A stretch of DNA of 64,000 nucleotides from positions 329,418,177-329,482,176 of the forward strand of contig NC_090448.1 of NCBI RefSeq assembly GCF_031143425.1, in the 5' to 3' direction. Below are positions 9,323 through 20,069 of the stretch, in pieces. The notes beneath the pieces are model-generated. The model was not told where the DNA came from, ran no database searches, and saw only the letters and a program-made list of their open reading frames with translations. Position 1 is the first letter of the stretch, and every line of letters begins with the position of its first letter. This stretch comes from Pleurodeles waltl. Taxonomy: Eukaryota; Chordata; Amphibia; Caudata; Salamandridae. The translations under genes were made by a program, and so were the position numbers.

Positions 9323-10848
9323 TCATTTCCTGGCGGGGGTCTTGCCATCTTGCTCTGTCCTGTTCCTGGATCTCAGGGACCGCTTGCGTGGCGGTTGTCC
9401 GTCTGCAGGGGGTGGGGTGCTGGTGTGGTGGTCCTGTGGTGGGGCGTCCTGCCACTAGCGCCGGCGGAGGTGGTGGGCAGTTCATCGTCCTGGCTAGTGT
9501 CAGGGGCCCCTTGGAGTGCCACGGTGTCCCTCAAGGTATGCTGTATGTCCTTCAGCACCCCTACGATGGTGCCCAGGGCGGAGCTGATGGTCCTGAGCTC
9601 CTCCCTGAACCCCAAATACTGTTCCTCCTGCAGGCGCAGGGTCTCCTGCAACTTGTCCAGGACCGTCGCCATCGTCTCCTGGGAGTGGTGGTATGCTCCC
9701 ATGATGGAGGATAGGGCCTCGTGGAGAGTGGGTTCCCTTGGCCTGTCCGCCCCCTGTCGCACAGCAGCCCTCCCAGTTCCCCTGTGTTCCTGTGCCTCCG
9801 TCCCCTGGACCGTGTGCCCACTACCACTGCCCCCAGGTCCCTGTTGTTGTTGGGGTGGTGGGTTACCCTGGGTTCCCTGTAGTGGTAGACACACCGCTGA
9901 TTGACCTGTCCTGGGCACAGAGGTTTGGGCCCGCTGGGTGGGTGCTGTGCTGGTGTTACCAGAGGGTGGAAGGTCAGTGTTGGGCTGTGCCTGTGCAAGG
10001 GGAACCAACTGTCCCGAGGCCCACAATGGTCCGGGCTGGTCATCAGGATCCAGTAGGGCAGAGCTGCTATCGTCACTGTGGGCCTCTTCTGGGGGTGGAG
10101 TGGTGTTGTCTGGACCCTCTGGTGTGGTGACGGTCCTTCGGGTTCCTGCAGGGGCATAATAGCATGATTAATGCATTTGTGTGTGTGATGGTGTGCAATG
10201 GGTGGGTGTCTGTGTACCCCAGTGCAGGCATTCCTGTGTGGGGGCTTGTGTGATGATGGTTAGGGGGTGTTATGGGTATGTGCAGTGGGCATGCTTTAGT
10301 GCTGGGTGTCCATGCTTAGTTGTGTCATGCAGGGCTTGGTGTTGGGATGGGTGGTTTGTGTTATTAGTACAGTAGTGAGGATTTGGAGTGATAGGGGAGG
10401 GGGTGAGGGTGGGGGTGTGTGATAGCATGCAGGTAGGGTGGGGGATATGTTAGTTAAGATTTGACTTACCAGTGTCCCATCCTCCACCGACTCCTCCGAG
10501 TCCCTCTGGATGCATGATGGTCAAGACCTGCTCCTCCCATGTTGTTAGTTGTGGGGGAGGAGGTGGGGGTCTGCCGCCAGTCCGCTGAACCGCGATGTTG
10601 TACCTGGAGACCGTTGAACGCACCTTCCCCCGTAGGTCGTTCCACCTCTTCCTGATGTCCTCCCTATTTCTTGGGTGCTGTCCCACGGTGTTGACCCTGT
10701 CCACGATTCTGCGCCATAGCTCCATCTTCCTGGCTATGGAGGTGTGCTGTACCTGTGAGCCAAATAGCTGTGGCTCTACCCGGATGATTTCCTCCACCAT
10801 GACCCTGAGCTCCTCCTCGGAGAAGCGGGGGTGTCTTTGGCGTGACAT
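9323..10848 (-). pseudogene. Harbinger 1 gene 1: SANT/Myb plus coiled-coil protein
   Basis: Two exons. Exon 1 (10848-10470) starts MSRQRHPRFSEEELRV and holds a complete SANT/Myb-like domain of the Myb_DNA-bind_5 kind (FSEEELRVMVEEI, RKMELWRRIVDRVN, IRKRWNDLRGKVR), then a polyproline stretch. Donor GTAAGT at 10469-10464. Exon 2 (10145-9323, acceptor CCCCTGCAG) joins in frame. It encodes an acidic/serine segment, a coiled coil (TVLDKLQETLRLQEEQYLGF) and a basic C-terminus (PRKRSLRSRN), a possible nuclear signal. A frameshift near 9390 puts that basic end in another frame. Known Harbinger Myb-like partners bind subterminal DNA and bring the transposase to the nucleus; that role is inferred here. 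Confidence 0.8.
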
Positions 10849-11100
10849 GGGGGTGGTGTGTGTGATGTGTGGGGCGGTGTGAGTGTTGATGTGTGTGGTG
10901 ATGTGTAGTGGTGTGTGGTGTTTTGTGCGTGGATGTGGTGTGGGTGATGGTGTTGTGTGCCTCTGTGTGGTGGGATTGTCTAATCTGTGCTATCTCTCTG
11001 GGTGATGTGGGTGTGTGTTTTATATTGTAATGGGTGTGTGGGAGTGGTGTGTGTATGTGTATCAGGTGTGTGTATTTTGAATTGTCCAATGTGGCGGTGT
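10160..11100. repeat. GT-rich low-complexity in and upstream of gene 1
   Basis: The gene 1 intron (10169-10460) and 5' region (10850-11100) are dominated by TGTG-type simple sequence (GTGTGTG, GGTGTGTGG). The same composition occurs at the matching places in elements 2 and 3. Small open frames reading THTHTP and similar here are compositional, not genes. Confidence 0.75.
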
Positions 11101-11361
11101 TTTGGAGATGTGTGTGTATTTTGAGCGCAGCGGTCTTGACGAACCTTCCTCAGAACCCGAGGAATCAAGGGTATGGGGGGAAACGCATAAAGCAGCTGGC
11201 GACTCCAGGACATCTGAAACGCATCCCCCAACGCTCCTTGCAACGGATACTGGAGGCTGCAGAACAACTGACAGTGCGCGTTCTCCCGAGTGGCGAATAG
11301 ATCCACCTGAGGCGTACCCCACATCCCATAGTATGTAGAGGACCAGGTCCGGATGGAGACG

Positions 11362-12788
11362 CTACTCGTGATCTGCTGAGAAGTGACGTCTGAGACCGTC
11401 CGCACGTACATTCAGAGTTCTGGCCAAATGATTTGCTATTAAGCAAATCTGATGGTCCTGAGCCCAGGACCAGAGCCGCAGAGCCTCTCTGCAGAGATGG
11501 TATGACCCTACTCCTCCCTGCTTGTTTATATACCACATCACGGTAGTGTTGTCCGTCAGGACCTGAACCGACCGACCGCGAAGGGAAGGGAAGGGAGGAA
11601 GGCCTTGAGTGCCAAACGTATCGCTCGCAACTCCAACAGATTGATGTGCAACATCTATTCCGCTGGAGACCAACAACCCTTGATCTCCAGGTCCCCCATA
11701 TGACCTCCCCACCCTAGAGTGGAAGCATCCGATATTACTGTGGCCACAGGCGGTGGTAGTGAAAACGGTTTTCCTTGGGAAAGAATGCCATCCACCGTCC
11801 ACCAATGAAGATCCGCTGCACTGTCCCTGGAGATCCTTATCGAATCCCCAAGATCTCCTTTGTGCTGGAACCACTGCCTGCGGAGGCACCATTGAAGAGC
11901 CCTCATATGCCAGCGTGCATGAGTGACCAACAGAATGCAAGAAGCAAACAGACCTAGCAGGCGTAAGACCTTGAGGACTGAAACTGCTGCTCCATTTTGA
12001 AACATTGGAATCAGTGCCTGAATGTCCCGAACCCGCTGAGGAGGGGGGTAGGCCCGAAACAAAATTGTGTCCAGTACTGCCCCTATGAACAGGAGGCGTT
12101 GAGAGGGCTCCAGGTGAGATTTGGGTACATTCACTGAAAAACCCAGATCGAACAACAACTGGGTTGTCATTCGCAGGTGAGACAACACAAGCCCTGGAGA
12201 TTTGGCTTTGATCAACCAATCTTCCAGGTAGGGAAAAACCGCTACTCCCCTCCTTCTGAGATGTGCTGCAACCACTGCCATCACCTTTGTAAAAACTCGA
12301 GGTGCTGAAGTAAGTCCAAACGGAAGGACCGCAAACTGGTAGTGTTGCATCCCGACCACAAGCCGGGGATACTTCCTGTGCGACTTGATTATAGGAATAT
12401 GAAAGTACGCATCCTGCAAGTCGACAGACAAAAACCAGTCTCCTTCGTTCAACGCCAATAGTACCTGCGCTAGGGTCAGCATTGTGAATTTCTCCTTTTT
12501 GAGGAACAAATTCAAAATCCTCAAGTCCAGAATCGGTCTTAGACGACCGTCCGCTTTGGGAATCAGGAAATACCTTGAATAACACCCCTGACCCCTTTCC
12601 TGCACCGGCACCAACTCTATTGCGCCCTGTGACAACATGGTCAGAACCTCCTGTTGTAACAACAGAAGATGGTCTTCTGAACAAAATGAGGGACGGGGGG
12701 AAAGGGAGGAGGGGACTCCTAAAAGGGGAGAGCATAACCTTTTTCCACAATTCTTAACACCCACGAGTCCGTTGTAATCAACTCCCAC
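11362..12788 (-). pseudogene. DIRS 1 reverse transcriptase and RNase H
   Basis: The polymerase that copies DIRS RNA into DNA. RT motifs in order: SRYFLIPKADGRLRPILDLR, FTMLTLAQVLLALNEGDWF, SVDLQDAYFHIPI, FAVLPFGLTSAPRVFTKVM and FPYLEDWLIKA. The usual YLDD is YLED here. RNase H follows with VISDASTLGWGGHMG, then a stop at about 11655, continuing in another frame with QVLTDNTTVMWYINKQGG and LNVRADGLRR. A downstream block (WGTPQVDLFATREN, LIPRVLRKVRQDR) reaches the Harbinger breakpoint. Two frames carry the domain, so it is a pseudogene. Confidence 0.92.
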
Positions 12789-12851
12789 TTGCGGAGAAAA
12801 AGACTCAACCTTCCCCTTACAGGAGAAGTATGAATGATAAATTGGGGAAAA

Positions 12852-14971
12852 CTAGGGCTGCTTCTGCTGTTGTCCACCGGAGAAGGAGGATGAAGAAGAA
12901 GGCTGCTGGACTGGCCCTCTAGCTCTACCCCTACCCCGCCCTCTAAAGGCACAATAGGGCGGATTGGCAGGTTGCTGGGCCAAGTGTTGGGACCTCCGAA
13001 AGGCGGAACCACGTGCAAACCCCCTGAACCTGCGAAAAGGTCTATAAGATGTAGCAGTAGCAGTCTGTAAGCCCAAAGTTCTTAGCTGTTGCCCGACTGT
13101 CCTTAAACCTTTCAAGGCATAGTCCGCCTTCTCTCCAAACAGCTTTTCACCATTAAATGGCAGATCTAACAAGGTGGATTGAACGTCCGATGAAAATCCG
13201 GAGGACCTTAACCAGGCGTGCCTCCTAGTAGCCACAGATGTCCCCATGGCCCTGGCTACCGAATCAGACGTGTCCAGGCCAGACTGTATAATCTGTGGGG
13301 AGCCACCTGTGCATCCGTAAAAAGGGACCCAAAGGACCTTTGTACCTCCTGCGGCAGATCTTTGGCCATTTCCTTAGCAGAGTCCATAAGGGCTTGGACA
13401 TACCTGCCAAGCACACAGGTAGAATTAGTAGCCTTGAGCGCCATGGTACAGGATGAAAAGATCTTCTTCGAAGACTGCTCCATCCTCTTGGACTCCCTAT
13501 CAGTTGGAACTCCAGGGAATGTTCCAGGAGCAGACTTCGCGGAGCAAGACGCCTGGACTACTAAACTTTCAGGAGTCGGATGACGTGACAGGAAAACCGG
13601 ATCTCCTGGTGCGCCTCTATGCCTCCTCGCTACTGCCCTGTTCACTGCAGGAGTCGTAACTGACTTCCTCCACAAATCCAATATAGGCTCAGTCAAAGCC
13701 TCATTGAAAGGCGGCAAAGGATCAGCGCTGGACGCAGAAGGGTGCAACACCTCAGTGAGCAGGTTAGTTTTCACCTCCGCCACAGAGAATGGCAAATCCA
13801 GAAACTCTGCTGCCTTCTTGACCACCGTATGGAAGGATGCGGCCTCCCCTGTAAACTCCGCCGGAGATGCAATGTCCCACTCCGGGGAAGTATCCAGGCC
13901 GCTTGCAGTGGCCAGTCCTTGGTACTCATCAGAAGGATCAATTTCACCCTCCTCCAACTACCTGTACTCTTCCTCTTCCAGACGTCGTAAAGCCTTTCTA
14001 CGAGACCGAAGGTGTGTATCCAAAGTCGGCGTCGATAATGAATCCATCGACGCCGAAGCCTTCGAATCCCGGAAAGGCACAGGAAGAGATGGGTGACTCT
14101 TAGCATCACCCGGCGCCAGCGCTGGCACGGACTCCAACGATGACCTCTGCGGAGTTGGCTGGCAGGAAGGCGATGAAGCCGGCCTGGAAGGAGACATCAT
14201 CGACGACGAATGGCGCGGCGATGGCATCGGCTGACGCGATGGTGGAGCCACCGTCACTGGTGGTGATCTCCCACGAGGAGATATCCTTGACGCCGATCCA
14301 ACACCATCAGCAGGACAAAAAGGCATGAATGGAGCCGCTTTATACGGCGCCGGAGAGCCCAAATCAAATGCCAATGGCCCCGTGGGACCCGCCGGTGCAC
14401 CAGCAGGAGCCATGGACTGAAAAACGGCATATATTGCATTAAGAAATGCAGCCAGATCCGCCCCTGGAGCCGGGAAAGCAGGATATTGCCGAGTAGATGA
14501 CTGCTGAACATCAGGCTCCTGCGACGCTGGCGAAAACTGAGGACTATGATGAGTAACCTCAAAGACTGACGGCGCCGGCGATAACTCCGGACTCCTGGGC
14601 TGAGGTGTCACAGTAGGGCTCATCTCCCATGTCTTTTGGCGTCGAGAAGACGGAGACCTCGACCGGCTCCGCTCAGACCGGCGTCGAGAGTCATGACGGC
14701 GGCGTGAATCATGATGACGCCGCTTCTTATGCTTCTTTGGTGAAGCATGGGAGGAATCCCTCTTATGGCCCTTCTTCTTCGCTTTCGCCAGAAAAAGCTT
14801 CGCCTCTCGCTCCTTTAGAGCCTTAGGGTTCATACTCTGGCACGACGAACATCCCTTAACGTCATGCTCAGAACTAAGGCACCAAATACAATTTGAATGT
14901 GGATCGGTCATTGACATCCGACCTCCACATTCTCTACATAGCTTAAAACCAGACTTCTTTGGAGGACACAT
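12852..14971 (-). pseudogene. DIRS 1 gag-like protein
   Basis: DIRS ORF1, presumed structural. The start ATG at 14971 (MCPPKKSGFKLCRECGG) is preferred because it opens a cysteine/histidine cluster (CRECGGRMSMTDPHSNCIWC..C..C). Then follow a Lys/Arg-rich RS-like segment (RRHDSRRRSERSRSRSPSS), Ser/Pro-rich sequence and a helical core (MEEGEIDPSDEYQGLATASG to DLPQEVQRSF). The C-terminus has DLPFNGEKLFGEKADYALK and an RG-rich end (RGRGRGRARG). The reading crosses frames near 13957 and 13250, so it is frameshifted at least twice. Confidence 0.85.
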
Positions 14972-15029
14972 TGTAACCACCAAAAACGCAACAGTAATCA
15001 ACGAGCCAGGAAGAAAAACCGTTAGCGTC

Positions 15030-15234
15030 GAAGACACGGAAAAAAGGAAAACTGACGTCAGCACGCCGACGAGGGCCTCTTATTGGCACGGTGACGTCAG
15101 ACGGAGTCACATGGAGCCGTGCCATTATACGTCCTCGTCGACGTGGACAGCTAGGAAGAAGACTTTCCATCGGATGCTGGCGCAAGGACGAATTCATAAG
15201 GTGAGGAATCCACAGGCAGTTGTATCTATCAGAA
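15030..15234 (-). repeat. DIRS 1 right inverted terminal repeat
   Basis: Reverse complement of 1357-1570 with substitutions. It contains CTGACGTCAGCACGCCGACG, TATTGGCACGGTGACGTCAG and AAGGTGAGGAATCCACAGGC, and ends near TGTATCTATCAG. The edge is set by the internal complementary region. Confidence 0.87.
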
Positions 15235-15670
15235 ACTATTTTTTGTCAACATCCACAAGGTGAAGAGGTCACTCTGTGTAGTCAGTAATATAATGATGTT
15301 TTGAGACCTGATTAACATTAATACATGCCATTCTGAAATGCTATATGAAGGAAGGTCCTAAACACACCCCTTACAAATACCAATTTGTATATAGTCCCCA
15401 AATCCAAGTTGCAATTTGGTAACATGTTACTGAATCACAATTTTGGTTTGGTACATAACGAAGGGCCATTTGGCAGTCACAAACTGTCCAATTTTGTGAA
15501 CCAGCACCTTTGCAAACATAAAATGCCTACGTACATCTGGCACTAAGTGTAGTAATCTTATAGTGACCAGCCAGTAACAGAACCATGACAGTGGTAATCT
15601 GGGTGTATCTCAGTCCCAAACTGCAGTTTTAAGTGATAGCCATAACAGTGGGATTATTATGTCAAAATAA
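15235..15670. repeat. Noncoding gap, probably an old interspersed repeat
   Basis: No gene. The segment 15360-15560 (ACAAATACCAATTTGTATAT, CAATTTGGTAACATGTTACT) has the look of an old dispersed repeat with internal short inverted phrases, but I cannot name the family. Confidence 0.35.
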
Positions 15671-15900
15671 TTTTATGTCAAGACTGGAGGCTCATATTAT
15701 GCTTTACTTTTCTTGCTTTATTTGAATAGCAGCTGCAGTCAAGAAACACTAAACCGATCCCAAAAGGCAAGCAAACAAGCAGCCAATGGGGAAAAAAACC
15801 GACTATATAGTGTGCCAATCAGATATAGGTAGTAATGTAAGGTATACCTATCTTGACTGCATTTAGTCCTCTTTTCTTGCTGCTCGCAGTCCAGATAAGT
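15671..15900 (+). repeat. DIRS 2 left terminal repeat
   Basis: TTTTATGTCAAGACTGGAGG through AAGCAAACAAGCAGCCAATG to the TATCTTGACTGCA block. It is inverted relative to 20070-20250. The first 30 bases also match the internal complementary region. Confidence 0.82.
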
Positions 15901-16399
15901 ATTCTTTTTGTTATACGCTGAAAATGATACCTTTATATTGTCTCTAATTGTGGGGTTTCATTGCTGTAATGTACAGTTAATTAATTATTAGTTTATTTTT
16001 TGTCACGTTCATGATGTTCCACCAGGCTTTCGGGCTCCCCCATCCCTGCCGTTACCTTTGGTGTTGGCCCTAACAGCTTAGAGTTGCCACACCCATCTTC
16101 AATGAGGCTGTGCCATTTTTTCCCACTGTTTCAGATGCGTGTCGGCTTTGCATGCTTTTCCACACTAATTTTCTTTGTTTTCTCACATGGAGAGCCCAGG
16201 CTTTCGGAGGATTTATTACCTTGTAGCCTCTTTGCGCCTGTGTGTTCCTGCAATGCGTTTCCTTCTTTCTTTGGCGTGGCCTTTACCAGCCTGTCACATT
16301 CCTCTCTGACAACTGAATTAGTTTTTCCCCACCCTTTCCCTGACTAAAATCCCCTCCCATTACACTCCCCTTACTTGTTAACCCTTTCTCTTCCAAAAA

Positions 16400-17557
16400 A
16401 TGTATATTTCTTTATTTTTCAATGAAAATAATGACAGCGAAGAGGAGTTTATGAGCAATTTGAATAAATGTTTTCATTCCTCTGTCGCTAAGGCGGTGTC
16501 TGCCTCAATGAACAAGGTTTCCAAACAATTTGATAATACCGTATCATCTTTTATGTCACAATCTAACCTGACCCTATCTGCGGGGGAAAGCGGAAAGTGC
16601 GAAGCCAAAATACACAATCTAAATCTAATTCTGCACTTTTGGACGGTGAGTCTTCCCACAAATGATAGAGAACGAAGTTCCTCACAGGCCTTCGAACCAG
16701 GAGGGGAAACTTCGGGCATTAAAAGTAAGTCAAAGACTAGACACTTACAATCTCCTGCCCAAAAGATTGTGATTTCTACTCTCAAAATACGGATGACGAT
16801 TTGGATGATCCCGATTCAGATGATGATGCAGATGACATTCACAACTGAACCTATTTCTAAAAAACAACATTTTTCTCCCTCTGCTGATCCTTTTAACTCT
16901 AAAACTATTCCGGACTCAGAGGGTAATCTCATGTTCGACCCCAAATTGATCCACCATTGTAATTTCACAGACTGGCTTCCCTCAAACCACGTGGGGGACT
17001 ATATTACTGCAAAATTACATTTGCCTTTGGACAAGCAAGTAAGATCAAAGCTCTGTTCCAAATATCCCAGACCTTCTTTGCCCCGAAGTATAACCTCTAC
17101 TCCTGTTATGGACCCCTCTGTGATAACTTTCTTTACTAAATTTGGCAAAGACTCTCATAAAGGGGTCGACAGAGCTTGGTCCGTCTGCCAAGTTAAAATG
17201 TTGGATATTGTGGGACCTTTATCACTCATTTTTGACATGGCAGAGATAGCCAGATTGAAGAATAATGCTATTGACCCAGAGGAATTATCATTATGGGTTC
17301 AGCAAGCCTTCTGTATTTTAGGAAATGCGAACTCTGCTATAACACATGAGAGGCGCAAAGGGTTACTTCTTAAACTGGATTCAAAACTAGCTAACCTAGC
17401 CGTTATGGATCCAGGCCCTAAAGCTAATGAATTATTGTTTGGGGACTCCTTCATTAAGGAACTCAGTGAATACGTCACAACATTTGCATCCCAGGACAAG
17501 GCTCAACAGTCCCTTAAAAAAGTGTTCAGCAACCATGTTTTTTGCCAGGGCCGGTAA
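16400..17557 (+). CDS. DIRS 2 gag-like protein (ORF1)
   Basis: Open for 385 residues. The N-terminus is poorly conserved-looking and may contain compensating frameshifts (around residues 75-155). From about residue 170 it matches the conserved core of DIRS-type gag-like proteins as I know them: FTDWLPSNHVGDYITAKLHL, LCSKYPRPSLPRS, WVQQAFCILGNANSAITHER and LLFGDSFIKELSEYVTTF. No nucleic-acid-binding zinc knuckle is visible. It is directly followed by an A-rich scar and the truncated RT. The presumed role is packaging of element RNA. Confidence 0.7.
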   Translation: MYISLFFNENNDSEEEFMSNLNKCFHSSVAKAVSASMNKVSKQFDNTVSSFMSQSNLTLSAGESGKCEAKIHNLNLILHFWTVSLPTNDRERSSSQAFEPGGETSGIKSKSKTRHLQSPAQKIVISTLKIRMTIWMIPIQMMMQMTFTTEPISKKQHFSPSADPFNSKTIPDSEGNLMFDPKLIHHCNFTDWLPSNHVGDYITAKLHLPLDKQVRSKLCSKYPRPSLPRSITSTPVMDPSVITFFTKFGKDSHKGVDRAWSVCQVKMLDIVGPLSLIFDMAEIARLKNNAIDPEELSLWVQQAFCILGNANSAITHERRKGLLLKLDSKLANLAVMDPGPKANELLFGDSFIKELSEYVTTFASQDKAQQSLKKVFSNHVFCQGR

Positions 17558-17624
17558 AGGGAGGAGTCACTTTGTAGCCTTGGGATCTGGCCAAGCGGCT
17601 GGTAGAGGCTCTTCCATTACTACT

Positions 17625-17640
17625 AAAAAAAAAAAAAAGA
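17625..17640 (+). other. A-run at the RT deletion point
   Basis: A run of about 14 A lies between the end of gag (17557) and the resumption of RT thumb sequence (about 17660). Where the RT fingers and palm should be there is nothing, so this marks a deletion scar or template-switch point. Confidence 0.5.
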
Positions 17641-17659
17641 AGCTACCCTTCATTTGCCC

Positions 17660-18400
17660 GAGTCGAAAGTAAATGCTATAAAATCAGAGATAACTCAATC
17701 TTTACGCCTTCCTTCTCTTTCCCTCAGGTCTCTTGCGAGGATTGTAGGTCTACTTTCTTCTTTAATTTAAGCAATTTTTCCAGGTCCTCTCCATTGTCGG
17801 GCCCTACAGAGATTGAAAATTCGTCACCTCCGTAAGCGTCTTGCTTATTCATATTCTATCCCCCCAGATCAAGACTCCCATATAGAGCTTCAGTGGTGGC
17901 TAGATCACCTAGAGGCATGGAACCACAAGGCTATCTTTGCATCAGCCCCAGATGTTGTGTTAGAATCCAATGCAAGCCTAGCAGGTTGGGGCGTAAGGTG
18001 TGGTCAAGTATCGAATGGACGTACAAAGTCTCCAGAGGAGTCTTCATTGCACATCAATTGTTTAGAGATGCTTGCAGGCTCCTTTACGATCAAAAGCTTT
18101 GCAAAGAACAAAGTTCAGTGTTCTATCCTTCTTCAGATGGACAATCTATCTGCCGTCAGATACCTCAATCATCTTGGAGGTACCAAATCGAAACCTTTAG
18201 CAGAGCTATCAAAAAGTTTCTGGGAGTTCTGTCTCAGGCAAAAAATATAAGTTCAAGCAGAATACTTACCAGGAGAACTCAACTCAGTGGCAAATTGGTA
18301 TTCCCGCCATCTTCGCAACGTCAGCGTTTGATAACTTCATCCTTCTGCCTTCCATTCCCTTTCACAGAAATGGGGTCCCGTACACACAGATCTCTTTGCG
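17660..18400 (+). pseudogene. DIRS 2 RT C-terminal remnant and RNase H
   Basis: Resumes at RT thumb level (IVGLLSSLI, AIFPGPLHCRALQRLK) and passes into a DIRS RNase H: HIELQWWLDHLEAWN, VVLESNASLAGWGVRCGQ, HINCLEMLAGSFTIKSF and LLQMDNLSAVRYLNHLGGT. In DIRS RNase H the first acidic residue normally reads SDAS; here it is SNAS, so a catalytic Asp is lost. The frame breaks near 18250 and continues with GELNS, LFAS and HFFSWRPDP motifs. Confidence 0.75.
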
Positions 18401-18879
18401 TCTTGCCTCAATTTCCAACTTCCTCACTTTTTCAGTTGGAGACCGGATCCTCTGGCCTCAGCAACAGACGCATTTGCTCAAGATTGGTCCCTGTCAACCA
18501 ACTATGCTTTTTCCTAGCTTTCTGATGAACAACAGAGTACTCACCCAGATGCGACAACAAAAAGCCACCTTGATCTTGGTGGTTCCCGTCTGGCAATCAC
18601 AGGTCTGGTACTCTCCCCTTCTAGAACTAGTAATGGACTTCCCAATTCTTCTCCCTTCCTTTCCCGAGCTCCTCCTTAACCCTCAGGGTCTTCCTCACAA
18701 CCTGGTCCTCAACAACACACTTCATCTTTCAGTCTGGAAGGTAACGGGTCTTCCCTCTCTTACCCAGGAATTTCAACTAAAGCTTCAAACTATAGTAGCA
18801 AATCATGGGCTCCAGGCACTACAACAGAAAATAAATCAGCCTGGTCCATTTAGTCTAGCTGTTTTTTGGGAAAATCTTG

Positions 18880-19686
18880 CAATCCCTTTTCAGCATGATA
18901 TCTCTAATCGCCAACTTCCTTGTTTCTCAAGCCAGTTTAGGCAAATCTTATAGAAAAATCAACCCCTACCGTTTGGCTATTTCTATAATTCATCCTTTCA
19001 TCAATGGCAAGCCTGTAGGTGAACACCATCTCATATGCCCTCTGTTAAAGGAAGTAACATTTTCAAACCCCCCCTATTCCCAAATATAGAGAATTATGGG
19101 ATGTTAATCTTGTTTTACAGTTGTTTTTGTCCTGGTCGGATGATGATTTGTTATCTCTCAAAATGCTTCCTGCTAAGTTAACAATATTATTATGTTTAGT
19201 TTCTATGAAACAACTCTCAGATGTAACGGCTTTAGATATTTTGTGCCGTCATTTCACTCCTAATGGTATTCTTTTCAATGTTACAAGACTTACCAAAACC
19301 AACATTTCAACTGTCTTTCATCCTTTCTTCCCCAATCAACCTAAACTATGTGTTGGAAATTGCCTAAAATCTTATGAACGTAGAACTATCCATCTCAGAA
19401 TGTCCTCTATTACCCAACTTCTCATCTCCTTAAAAAAAAACACAAACCTATTCCATCTCCCACTCTGGCTCGAAGGGTTAAATGGGTTATGACCCTATCG
19501 GGTATCAATACCTCTAAATGTGTGGCCCACTCTTCCCGGGGGACCATGGCTTCCAAAGCCTTTTGGGCAGGTTCCCACTAAGATAACAGTCTGAGATCAG
19601 CTGACTGGTCTAATGATTCTATATTTCACACCTTTTATTGCAAACCTATTAATACAGCATTGTCTATGGTTATTCATATGCTTTAA
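18880..19686 (+). pseudogene. DIRS 2 tyrosine recombinase
   Basis: Segments: YRLAISIIHPFINGKPVGEH, then 19121 onward with FLSWSDDDLLSLKMLPAKLT, the first catalytic region MKQLSDVTALD, LTKTNISTVFHPFFPNQPKL, then in another frame AHSSRGTMASKAF (H-x-x-R box) and SADWSNDSIFHTFYCKPI with the tyrosine. Relatives have KR before the VSDV block; here it reads KQ, so the first catalytic arginine appears lost. Frameshifts lie near 19080 and 19490. The order matches the DIRS superfamily. Confidence 0.75.
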
Positions 19687-19689
19687 ACA

Positions 19690-19790
19690 AGCATAATATG
19701 AGCCTCCCGTCTTGACATAAAATGTAGATTTTCCAAGTAAATTATGTAGGAAAGTCTTAACTTTATTAAAGACACGGAGGCGAGTATTAT
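19690..19790. repeat. DIRS 2 internal complementary region
   Basis: Contains AAGCATAATATGAGCCTCCC-type sequence complementary to the left end, followed by GACACGGAGGCGAGTATTAT complementary to 20230-20303. It overlaps the end of the recombinase region, as in other DIRS elements. Confidence 0.82.
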
Positions 19791-20069
19791 CCCACCTCTT
19801 GATTTCATTAACTATCTTTACTTCTCTTTTTTCCTCCCTTAGTTTCAACAAATACAACAATACCTTCTTCATTGCAACACTTCTCCTGGCTGGAGTTTTC
19901 TCACGAAGACGGTTTCTTCCGGTGACCCATGTCTCTTGCTTCCAGACAAAACTGTTAAAGATTTCTACTTGGACTGGATTCAAGATTTTTTCTCTTTAGT
20001 TTTAGCTGTTGGCATTATTGCATGTATTTTACCAACGTTTAATACTTTCTTGTGACTATTATCGCTCAA

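Larger units (their letters stand above)
2569..11133 (+). mobile_element. Harbinger element 1 (large, three-gene, right end lost)
   Basis: Starts with the Harbinger TIR GGGGGTCATTACAACCCTGG directly after TAA (2566-2568), the usual 3 bp Harbinger target. It contains, in order: GC-rich subterminal region, transposase exon 1, three minisatellite arrays, gene 2 (minus), transposase catalytic exon (plus) and gene 1 (minus). Colinear with element 2 (40394-48677) up to about 11133, where homology stops and DIRS 1 RNase H/recombinase-linker sequence resumes. About 285 bp of the right end, including that TIR, are missing, so the right target duplication cannot be checked. All three genes carry lesions. 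Confidence 0.9.
1333..15234 (-). mobile_element. DIRS retrotransposon 1 (interrupted by Harbinger element 1)
   Basis: A DIRS-order element read on the minus strand: gag (about 14971-12852), RT-RNase H (about 12788-11362) and tyrosine recombinase (about 2568-1954). Termini are inverted repeats of about 200 bp (1333-1570 and 15030-15234). An internal complementary region at 1795-1912 matches the outer parts of both termini, the hallmark of the circular-intermediate replication known for DIRS. Without the 8.56 kb Harbinger insertion the element is about 5.3 kb. Frameshifts and stops in gag and RT, plus a deletion at the Harbinger junction, make it inactive. Confidence 0.9.
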
